Shown here piece by piece: positions 47,377 through 55,363 of a stretch of 55,363 nt of DNA. The DNA is taken from NCBI RefSeq assembly GCF_003711515.1, contig NW_021167087.1:488474-543836 (forward strand), in the 5' to 3' direction. Source of the stretch: Sodiomyces alkalinus F11 (Eukaryota; Ascomycota; Sordariomycetes; Glomerellales; Plectosphaerellaceae). The notes below the pieces were generated by a model. It ran no database searches. It was not told the origin of the DNA and saw only the letters and a program-made list of their open reading frames with translations. Numbering within the stretch: position 1 is the first letter of the stretch; each line of letters opens with the position of its first letter. Position numbers and translations under genes: made by a program.

Positions 47377-48174
47377 ATGGGCGACGTCCATGTTCCCATG
47401 CTGTTAACATAACGGCTCGGAAACAGCAAATCGGGCTGCGGATCCGGCATTTTCTCCTTATAGGGCATAGCTAGCATTCATGAAAATCAGACAGGATGAA
47501 AACAAAACACTAATTACCTGTTCCTTGGATACAAAAGCCTCCCGCGGTAACGGAATGTCAATATTTAGCCACGGTAATCTATCGTATGTATTATCGGTTC
47601 TCCGTGATGTGTTTGTAGTAAATAAAAATTAAAAATGCAAATACAAATAAATAAGAGAAGACAAGAGAGAAGAAGAAAAAAAAGAAATGGGGGGGGGGGG
47701 ATACTGTGGATGGATTGATATGGTAGGGCGGTAAGACAGTTATACGCGGCTACTCAATCTCTACAACTCCATACCTACCTATATAATCTTGTTTGATATT
47801 GTGACACTTGGGCAGCTTTGACGCTGGGTTTGACTGAGATAACTACTAAGTGCTGGCTGCCTCGAAAAGCGTTTGATGTGTCGCTTGGTGCATACATTCA
47901 TACATTCCTGGCACATGCCGAGCCGACAGCCTAGCAACGCTCACCGTTGCTTTCTTCTCCTCACCATACCCAAATACCCAAATACTCTCCCCAACGACAA
48001 CAAATCGAAGCAGGTCACACACCTGAAATATTCATCCTAGAACGTCTACTTGATCAGTCCGCTAGGCCGAATCTTCACCACATGGCGGCCATTATTCCTA
48101 AAACAGACGATGGCTCCAACGGGGATGGGATTCTCAGCGAGAATCCGACGACCGGACGGCGTCTTCCTCAGTGT
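47377..48174. other. Intergenic, no supported gene
   Basis: It contains an AT-rich stretch with an A-rich run and a run of about 12 G (about 47689-47700), and the probable 3' ends of the two convergent genes. A plus-strand open frame from 47947 into the next gene is the shadow of the minus-strand gene and is not supported. Confidence 0.5.
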
Positions 48175-48930
48175 CTAGACCGCCCGCTCGATTGTTTCCT
48201 GTGCCCGGCGTCTGATCTGACTCCTCGTCAGGCGTCCAACATCTGCAAGACTCTCCTCATCAGAATCACTATCCAGGTTTCTCCCACTATTGCCGTTCAG
48301 AGCTTTCTCGTGATGGTCTTGATCGTTCCTGTCCTCCTCGACAAGCTTTCTACGCTCCTTCTTGAGTCGCCTGGTCTTGCGCGTATCATTTCTGTTCGTC
48401 TTCTTGTCGGTCTCTGCGTCCATGGCGTGGCAATGCCTCTTGAGGGGCCTACTCCTGAGCACTCGTCCGTGAATAGGGGTGTCAACAGCCGCATCATTCT
48501 TCTGCCCGACAACTGCTCCATTCGCCTTCCCACGAGCACTGCGGGATCCCGAGGCTTTGCGGATGAGCCGGATTGGGCGGTCTTGTACAGGAGACGTAGG
48601 CGTAACCGGAGGCGTAGGCGAAACCAACGGTGCCTCAAAGTCAGCTAGAAAATTCAGTCAGTAATGAGACTGCGAGCGGGTTGGCCGTTTTGCAGTTGGG
48701 TCTCTAGCTTGGGGTTCTGTGGAGATGGGCGCTGAGTTCGACTGAGACGCTTTGGGATTGTCTCGATGTCGGAATAACGAGGCTCGGAGAGCAGAAACGA
48801 GTGAATAAGGCCTGGGGCAGTGTTGAGCCTGTGCCTGGTATCCTGGCGTGAAATCTGGAAGAGGCCTGCGATACATGTCCACGACGGGGCTAGACTGGCC
48901 CTTGTTGTGTAGTGAAGGGCTCTGGGTCAT
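48175..48930 (-). CDS. Small basic hypothetical protein, gene model uncertain
   Basis: On the minus strand a frame from ATG 48930 (MTQSPSLHNKGQSSPVVDMY) runs in register to the stop at 48175, interrupted only by a TGA at 48660-48658. The second part is rich in Arg, Lys, Asp and Ser, with RLIRKASGSRSARGK, a KKTNRNDTRKTRRLKKERRK stretch (nuclear-signal-like) and an acidic DSDSDEESLADVGRL segment. Just at the TGA the strand shows TACTGACTGAATTTTCTAG, a good branch point and 3' splice site, so an intron may end there. I found no 5' splice site in the right phase, so the first exon may differ. Function unknown. Confidence 0.45.
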
Positions 48931-49590
48931 TGATATTCGTGAAAGGATATGTAAAATTGTACCTTACAAACCACAGAAGGGCGTACCTAAAATAGATATT
49001 GAACAAGACTGGTGGTAATCTTGTATAAGACTGAGCGTACTACACTAGAATCTGAAGTTGCATCTTGGGAGAGTAGAAGTAAGAGGGATGCAGGGATGAA
49101 GGGATGAAGAAGGGACGAAGAAGAAAAGAGGGGGGGGGGGATGGGATAGGGAGTTGCCTGGAAGGGGCGGGTATCGTTATATAGACTGTTCATCGTGCTA
49201 AAAGGGAGAGAGTCTGTGGCTGGCTGAGCGTTGGGAACGACTATTCACCTACAGAGATAGTTTGTATTTAATTATTTCCGGCCTGGTGAGTTTGTGGCGT
49301 CAAAACTTTCATGGATGGCTTCATCTAGGTTTGGGGCCTTCTGTGAAGATTTCCTCGGAATGGGATACTTGAAAGGAGCCATGACGAGGTCTGGTACGAG
49401 AGGTTTCTGCTAATGGTACGGCTTCGAAAAGAAATAGAAGGTTGAATAAAGTTCGTCGAGGCAAATAAGTGAACACAGAGCCCACGAGGTCCTTGGTATG
49501 CTGTGTAAGTAGGGAAACATAAATCCCAGTATGGTGGAAACAAACTACATCACTTCGTCCATGTCATTTGTCTGGGAACCCCCTACAAGG
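48931..49590. other. Intergenic, no supported gene
   Basis: Upstream of the minus-strand gene at 48930 and downstream of MsrB. A G-run of about 10 (about 49130-49140) follows a purine-rich stretch of AAGGGATGAAG-type repeats. No RNA gene or conserved frame was seen. Confidence 0.5.
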
Positions 49591-50375
49591 TCAAGCCTTG
49601 CTCTCCTTACCCTTTCCGTCTCCCTCACCCGTCGACCTTTTATCCTGCGGGGAGAAGGTCAAGCTGACGCTATTAACACAGTGCCGCTCATCAGTGGGCG
49701 TGTCGAAGCCCTCCCCTTTAAATACGTGGCCCAAGTGGCCGCCGCAGTTCGAACAGACAATCTCCGTGCGAGAGATGCCAAAGGAACGGTCTTCGTGGCG
49801 GGTAACAGCACCTGGGATGCTGTCGTAGTAGGCAGGCCAGCCGCAGCCAGATTTGAACTTGTGGTTGGCCTTGTAGAGGGGAGCACCGCAGCCGGCGCAC
49901 CCATATACACCTTCAGATGGGTAGTGTTTGTCGTACGTTCCGGACCCCGGGGGCTCTGTCCCTTTCTCACGGAGGATGCGGAATTGTTCTGACAAATTCG
50001 TGTCAACATCAAGCACGTCTAACTTCTCCGTATCTCCGTGCAATTGTTCGACACTCCGTTTGCCTCTGGCTTGTGGAGTGAAGCAACAAAAAGAGAGAGA
50101 GAGAGAGAGAGAAAATGAAGAAAAAAAGGGGTCTCACCTTTGTTAAGAACCGCACGCCACTCGTCGTTGGTTCTCTGGTCCGGGTAACTCATCTTGTTGG
50201 AGGCTGAGTTAGACGTTCCAAAGAGGGAACTCAGAAGGGGGATAGGCATGGAAGCTTGAAGGGAGCCACGATATATGAGTGGGTAGGACTTTGGTGGCCG
50301 GATTGCGGGCGTCCCAGCTCGCGCAAACCTAAAGATCGTGTGGAGGACAGTCGAGAGTAATGGTGAGAGTCGCAT
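49591..50375 (-). CDS. msrB: Methionine-R-sulfoxide reductase (MsrB), probably mitochondrial
   Basis: Two exons on the minus strand, 50375-50138 and 49988-49591, giving 211 residues. The 149-nt intron (50137-49989, GTGAGA...CAG) joins AAAG to AACAA to give the expected LNKEQF junction. MsrB reduces methionine-R-sulfoxide in proteins with thioredoxin as donor. Zinc-binding cysteines are C110/C113 (CAGC) and C158/C161 (CSNC). The SGCGWPAYY loop lies at 126-134, and the catalytic Cys is C183 in RHCVNS. The first 60 residues are Arg-rich and lack acidic residues, fitting a mitochondrial presequence. ATG codons at residues 43 and 62 could give a cytosolic form. It is divergent from the ArfGAP gene, with about 1.15 kb between the starts. 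Yeast counterpart MXR2. Confidence 0.93.
50092..50112. repeat. (AG)n microsatellite in MsrB intron
   Basis: About ten AG units on the plus strand. On the transcribed sense strand this is a CT-rich tract within the intron. Confidence 0.9.
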
Positions 50376-51522
50376 GAGAGAAAAGGACCTTATTCTCAGA
50401 AAGGAGATGGCGTTGTGTTTTGCAAGGTCTGCAGCGTATTAAGCATCGCCACACGTATAGATATACGAATATGTCCTCGCCGTTATGTGTATGTAGTATA
50501 TAATATACTGCAACTCGAATTGGGATTGAATACGAATGAACTGCAACCACTTATTGAAAGGAGACCCAGAACCAGCTGCGAAGTGACGTCGAAATCGAGT
50601 CGACGATTTATGGTTATTAGTAGCGGTTCTTCGATGATGATGCGCATGGACTGGACATGGGTAACAATACTTTGTGGAATGTACACAGTACTTTGTTAGC
50701 GTCCGTACCTACGTAAGAAGTACTCGTACTGTCTTGTTCTTTTCAGACACCCTTGGACAACCAAGTCCCGCATCCATTGACAACTTAGGTTTAACATTGG
50801 AATATTTGTGCTCGTGAATATAATTAGGTAGAAATTAAGTAGATCTCTGTATAGACGTACCTACCTGGCTATTTCCACTTAGAAACTGAGTAGCATGATG
50901 TAGAATATTTGAAGATTTGTCACGAGATCGTCTCTGCGTAAGGTGACCTCTTACAGAGTCGCAGGTTTGGGAAGATGTTAAGATGGCAGCTCATACTCGC
51001 ACGGAGATGTGTATCCGTACTTCGTAGGTACCGATCCCCGCAGTCGCATCGGCTGTCGACCCACTCACGCTAAACCATCTTAAGCAGTAAAACCCCTTCC
51101 ACACGTTTCTTCCACCGTAGCTCCGATAATTACCTAAGGTACCTTAGGTAATGTAAGGTACCTAGGTAAGGTAAGGTACCTAGGTAAGGTAGGTATAAAT
51201 ACTTTGTACAAGGTACCTGCTCCCAATCTGAACCCCCGAAAGGTGGACCCCGCTCGTTTTCAGGCAACACGTCGTCTGAGCAGTTGGCATTGTAATCAAA
51301 TTGTTACTCTGTAATTCGTAGTTATTTCACTTTCCAGGCACCCGAATCTCGACTTCCTTCGAGCTACACGCTGGCCGTAAGACACTCCTTACGCTACTTC
51401 CATAATCATCAAAACCAGTTTCGCGCCCCAACCGATACGTATAACGCATTCGTCACGTCTTTTCCATCGACCACCCCCCCATTGAGTACGCCACAGCTGA
51501 CTGGGCTTGAACCATAGCAACA
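50376..51522. other. Divergent promoter region, MsrB and ArfGAP
   Basis: No supported gene. It contains the GGTACCTAGG repeat cluster (51131-51200), which ends in a TATAAAT (51194-51200) about 320 bp before the ArfGAP start. CT-rich sequence follows, as is common in fungal 5' untranslated regions. Short frames at 50329-50699 are unconvincing. Confidence 0.5.
51131..51200. repeat. Palindromic GGTACCTAGG-type repeat cluster
   Basis: Overlapping copies of AAGGTACC, CCTAGGTAAGGT and TACCTAAGGTACC, each near-palindromic. Related words recur at about 44237-44268, 50859-50870 and 55187-55206. They look like a dispersed intergenic low-complexity family of this genome. Confidence 0.75.
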
Positions 51523-53341
51523 ATGTCACGGAGACCGCCCAACCCTGCCGCCCAGCGCGCGGCCCAAAACCAGCAGACGATCAAGAATCTCCTGAAATTG
51601 GAACCAAACAAGGTCTGCGCCGACTGCAAAAGAAACAAGCGTAAGCCGGCAATGCCCCGATTCCCATCTTCTTCGTCCTAGCACATCTCTGACTCGAATG
51701 CTCCTCGCAGACCCTCGCTGGGCTAGTTGGAATCTCGGCGTCTTCATCTGCATCCGATGCTCGGGCATTCACCGAGGCATGGGAACTCACATCAGCCGTG
51801 TCAAATCTGTCGACCTCGATTCGTGGACCGACGAGCAGCTCCAAAGTATCCTGAGCTGGGGAAATGCGCGCGCCAACAAGTACTGGGAATCTAAGCTCGC
51901 ACCAGGCCACGTTCCCTCCGAAGCCAAGATCGAGAACTTCATCCGCACCAAGTATGAGCTCAAGAGATGGGTGATGGACGGTCCCAAGCCCGATCCGGCC
52001 ACCTTGGACGTGGATGGCGATGACGATGTCCCCCTGAGCATCGTCAAGGAGAAGCAAAACGTCGAGAGGAGGGAGTCAGTGCGCAAAGCCTCTGTTGGCC
52101 AGTCGGCAGCCCCGTCGTCTAAGGTTCCCGCATCACAGGCAGATCTTATTGGCGGCGACGATCTTCCTCAGAGATCGAATTCGGCAGGTCCTTCGTCCGT
52201 CAAAGTGGCCTCCAAGGCTGGACCGGCACCTCCCAAGACGACGAGCACTAAGGATTCGTTGCTGGGTTTGGACTTCTTCGGCGAACCGGCTGCACCACCC
52301 CGTCCGGCGAGCACCTCGAACGCTGGCGGTGTCGGAACGGCCCCGTCACGCCCCGATTTGAAGCAGTCCATCCTTTCGCTCTATGCCACGGCGCCGCGTC
52401 CCCAGGCTCAGCCTTCACAAAGCACGCAGGCCCCCGGCTCGTTTGGATCTATGCCTTCGCCCAATAACGGACACCAGCAGCAGTCCTCCCTGGGAGGCGT
52501 GCAGGATGCTTTCAGTAGTCTTAGTTTTACCAGTACTACCAGTCCGAAGCCCGCCCCCGCCGCTGCCGATCCTTTCGCCAGTTTCTCAAGCCCGCCTCTC
52601 AGCACCAGGCCCGCCCCGCAGGCCTCCTCGACAGCATCCTCAGCCTTCGGTGGCTTGAGTGGAGGAAGCTTCTTCGACTCCAAGCCTGCAGCCCCGTCTG
52701 GCCCATCTCACCAGAAGCAGGTCTCTAACAGTAGCTTCGGGGGGTTCGCTTGGTCGACTTCACCTCCACCGGCATCTGCTGCCGTCGCACCTCCGCCGGC
52801 CAAGCAAACCCAGCCCTCGTCGATGGGTGACCTCTTCGACCTCTCAGCGCCGACATCCCAGCCCGTCTCGGCCCCCAAAGCCACCTCTTCTACGGCTTCT
52901 TCTGGCTCTGTGTTCAACTTGTCATCCGACACACCGAAGCCTTCGCAACCCGCCGTTACTTCCACTACTTCCACCCCTCTCGCATCGTCCAACCTATCCG
53001 GGGCCGACGTCTGGGGCTCCAATGCCTGGGGCGCACCCGACGCATCATCCTCCACAAACGCTCCTCAGGCGTCCAAGTCGTCTGCAACAACCGCCAGTAG
53101 CAGCGGAGTAGGCGGCTGGGGGGGCTCGGCGGCGCTCGGGTCGGGGTCTTTCGCGGACACGCCTATTGTCCCTGGAGCGTCGGGTGGATTCAGCGCCGCG
53201 CCTAAGGTTTCGGCTGACGAGGAGTTCGGTGGGTGGACTAGCAGCACTGGTCCGACGACGAGCAGCGGCAACAGCGCGGCTAAGCCGGCGACCGGTTCAT
53301 TCGCTGGTAACGACGATCTATTCTCCAACGTTTGGCAGTAG
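51523..53341 (+). CDS. age2: ArfGAP, Age2-like Arf GTPase-activating protein
   Basis: Two exons, 51523-51640 and 51711-53341, giving 582 residues. The 70-nt intron (GTAAGC, branch CTGAC, GCAG) creates a His codon and restores NKHPRWASWNLG. The ArfGAP zinc finger is C32-x2-C35-x17-C53-x2-C56, followed by SGIHRGMGTHIS, whose R61 is the expected arginine finger. The domain runs to about residue 125 (ENFIRTKYELKRWVM). Such proteins stimulate GTP hydrolysis by Arf at the trans-Golgi and endosomes. The remaining ~450 residues are Ser/Ala/Pro-rich and low in complexity, with repeated GG-W and F-rich patches (SNAWGAP, EEFGGW) and the DDLFSNVWQ end. It is longer than yeast Age2; filamentous fungal versions tend to have such tails. 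Convergent with the SNARE gene. Confidence 0.92.
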
Positions 53342-53874
53342 GATTCGCGTGTGAGAACACCACAAGAAAGGTATCTTTTTTTCTTCTTCCACGTTGACTA
53401 CAGATCGGAAGGTTCATTGTCTAGCGTGTCACAAACAAAAGGGAAAAAGAAGCGGGGAAATGGTGGATGGTGTCGTTTTCAAAAAAACATTAGTCGGGGC
53501 ATTTGTGAGAGAGGAAGTCAGTCGCGCAAGCCATAGAAACTTGAGAGATGATAATGATGATATATCCCAGCATACTATCGTAAATACAAGGGCTGCACCC
53601 AAACTCCGTAGCCATGCCAGCGCCTGCCATTGTTTTCCATCACACCAAGTCACCAAACAATGTTCCAAGTCGTCGTTTCGAGGGGCCTCCAATGGCCAGT
53701 CTCCGCCCGTGACGTACACAATACTCCCTAAGCTGGTCGAAGTCGGCAGCTTTGAACCGTAACTCTCCAGTGAATCATCGATACGTCCGTTCTATGCATA
53801 GAGCGCTCCGCAGATAGTTCCTGCGCCCAGTGTTTCCTGTCACCTTGCGACGCCCAAAAAAAACCCCCCCACAT
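53342..53874. other. Convergent 3' intergenic region
   Basis: Lies between the stops of the ArfGAP (plus) and SNARE (minus) genes and probably holds both 3' untranslated regions. No supported gene or RNA. Confidence 0.55.
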
Positions 53875-54319
53875 TTAGAAGAACAACTTGAGGAGATAAT
53901 ACAGCAGGATTAGAGGTCCAATGATGAGACCGGCGAGCTTGAGGATCGCAACCTTGTTGCCGGCCGCGGCCATACGACCTAGTCGGCCTGCGGAGCCCTT
54001 GAGGGATGTTGACATGGCGGAGAAAGTGTCGGACTATGGAGAAAGACCAGCAAACAGTCAGCCAGGGAAGTGCCACAAGACGTAGGCATGATAAGGGGAC
54101 TCTTTGAATTTGAAGGTCAAGGAGAAATGGGCAGAAATGTCTTCGAGAAGCAGGAGACGGAGGGAGAAGAGGCAGGCAACGTACGGTATTGTCAATGACT
54201 TCTTGGGACCGAGCATTATCGTAAATGTCGATGGTAACGCCGCGTAATGCCGAGACTTTCGAGGATAGCTCTTCGAGACGGGCGTTGTTCTGACGTTCTC
54301 GTTCATATGCTTCCGACAT
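53875..54319 (-). CDS. sft1: Sft1/Bet1-family Qc-SNARE
   Basis: Two exons on the minus strand, 54319-54185 and 54033-53875, giving 97 residues, the same length as I recall for yeast Sft1. The 151-nt intron (54184-54034) starts GTACGT, has a GGCTGAC branch site and ends CATAG; it lies between codons (DNT then SDTF). The N-terminal 65 residues form the SNARE helix (RLEELSSKVSALRGVTIDIY, SQEVIDNT, MSTSLKGSAGRLGRM). The last ~22 form a single tail anchor (LKLAGLIIGPLILLYYLLKL). Such Qc-SNAREs act in retrograde traffic within the Golgi. Start chosen at MSEAYERER; an upstream in-frame ATG at about 54391 would add 24 residues not expected in the family. Sft1 is preferred over Bet1 on length and the AGNKVAILKL segment, but I cannot align them. 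Confidence 0.85.
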
Positions 54320-55363
54320 GGTGGGAAGTGCGTATCTCAGACGGACAGTCGGGTTCGGTCGGTGTAAGAGACGCTCGAAGGTAGGAGGCAAAAGTTGGTG
54401 ATTTTACAGGGCTGGGATAACGCGTCGCTGGCAGGAGGGTTAATTATGCGAGTAGCGATGGGTAAAGTAGCTACGCAGGCAATTTTCGCTTCTTTCGTTT
54501 CGTTTCAAAAGAGAGGCGGGAACCAATCACGAAAGATTGTACCATGCACAGCGGAACGGAAATGGAGTGAAGAGGGTCGGAAGATTCTGGAAGCGATGGT
54601 GATGTTTGACTAGATGGTGCTGTGCAGAGACTTGGAGTCTGCCTGTCGGGGTTTGGCTTTCTCGTCGTGTCGTGGAAATTGGGGAGATGATATGTATCCG
54701 TGGATGCAGGGGTAGGAGAATGGAATTGGAGGAGGCGATAATGACGATGTTGGACGAGGCTGAGGCCGCACGGGTATGTGACGAACCTCGAGCGAGTGCC
54801 ACACACGCTTTGCACCGCCACAATAAAGTGCGAAGTGCACACCTATGGGAATGCGACATCGTGGCGCGGAAACCCCCGCAATAAAGTACCTTCCATCCAA
54901 TCCCGACACCGGAAGATACAACTGGTGGGGTGGGTGTCATCTGCACCCCCAGACCGTGAGGTATGAACCTGGAAGTACAGAGTAACATGTACGAACGTCT
55001 TCGTATGTATCAGCAGATCGATATTCTCATCATCATAAAAAAAATAGAAAATAAAAGAGCAGAAAACACACGCCTCCTTCCCAGTGGCGATTAGATACGA
55101 CCATTGGAGACACATCTTCCTCATCTGCAATAATCACACCTCATTCATAATGCAGGCGAATTTGCTGGTGTTACGGCCACACTAGTATAAGGTAAGGTAC
55201 GCAAGGTATTCACCCTGTGGTCACTTGGAGGGGTACCTGGATGCAGGACGGGAGTACATGCCCAACAGTACTCGTGTACCTGGTCCCCTTGTCTGGAGAT
55301 CAAAAGCCAAGCATTTCCCCGAACCCCTCTACGTAATCCCGCCTCTGATGTTGCTCCGTAGCA
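54320..55363. other. Upstream of SNARE gene, no supported gene
   Basis: Several overlapping frames of 60-150 codons exist on both strands, but none shows a domain or clear coding bias. It probably contains the SNARE promoter and the border of a gene outside the window. A GGTAAGGTACGCAAGG word at about 55190-55206 is related to the repeats near 51131. Confidence 0.45.

Noticed and set aside
47947..48648. Plus-strand 233-codon open frame
   Set aside because: It starts with CTG, has no recognisable domain, and overlaps the minus-strand frame whose charged composition looks more like protein.

Overview
The window looks like filamentous ascomycete DNA (Pezizomycotina, perhaps Sordariomycetes; the class is a guess). 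Its right part holds intron-containing fungal genes with short introns (55 to 151 nt, GT...CTGAC...AG). Its left 40 kb is a transposon graveyard with a textbook repeat-induced point mutation (RIP) signature: CpA and TpG are nearly gone, TpA is everywhere, CpG is kept, and nearly every former Gln or Trp codon is now a stop.

Layout of the left part. A tandem repeat with a unit of about 70 bp (1-173, resuming at 33034) is split by a four-level nest of LTR retrotransposons. Each level is closed by matching LTRs and a 5-bp target-site duplication. Outer family A lies at 174-33033 (TSD GGTAA). It is interrupted by inner family A at 923-24799 (TSD CCTAG), which is interrupted by family B at 3207-18184 (TSD CCCTT), which is interrupted by family C at 9075-16400 (TSD CCGAC). 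With insertions removed, the elements are about 8.98, 8.89, 7.65 and 7.33 kb. All are Ty3/Gypsy chromoviruses: Gag with a zinc knuckle, protease, reverse transcriptase, RNase H, integrase and a C-terminal chromodomain. Each also has a long antisense reading frame between pol and the 3' LTR. To the right lies a RIP-mutated Tad1-like LINE (about 33.3-38.2 kb), followed by about 2 kb of RIP-mutated sequence I could not assign.

The RIP signal stops sharply near 40.1 kb. The right part holds, in order: RSC9 (ARID and zinc-finger subunit of the RSC remodeller, minus); a large unrecognised frame with two in-frame stops near its 5' end (plus); a small basic hypothetical gene (minus); a methionine-R-sulfoxide reductase (MsrB, minus); an Age2-like ArfGAP (plus); and a Sft1/Bet1-like Qc-SNARE (minus). 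MsrB and ArfGAP are divergent; ArfGAP and the SNARE are convergent. These are ordinary eukaryotic single genes. ArfGAP and the SNARE both act in Golgi traffic, but I see no evidence of a functional cluster.

The most notable items are the datable four-level nest, the conserved antisense coiled-coil frames in every chromovirus family, the Asp-to-Asn change at the RT active site in four independent RT copies, the U3 exchange between families B and C, and the possible nonsense damage in the gene at 44.8-47.4 kb.
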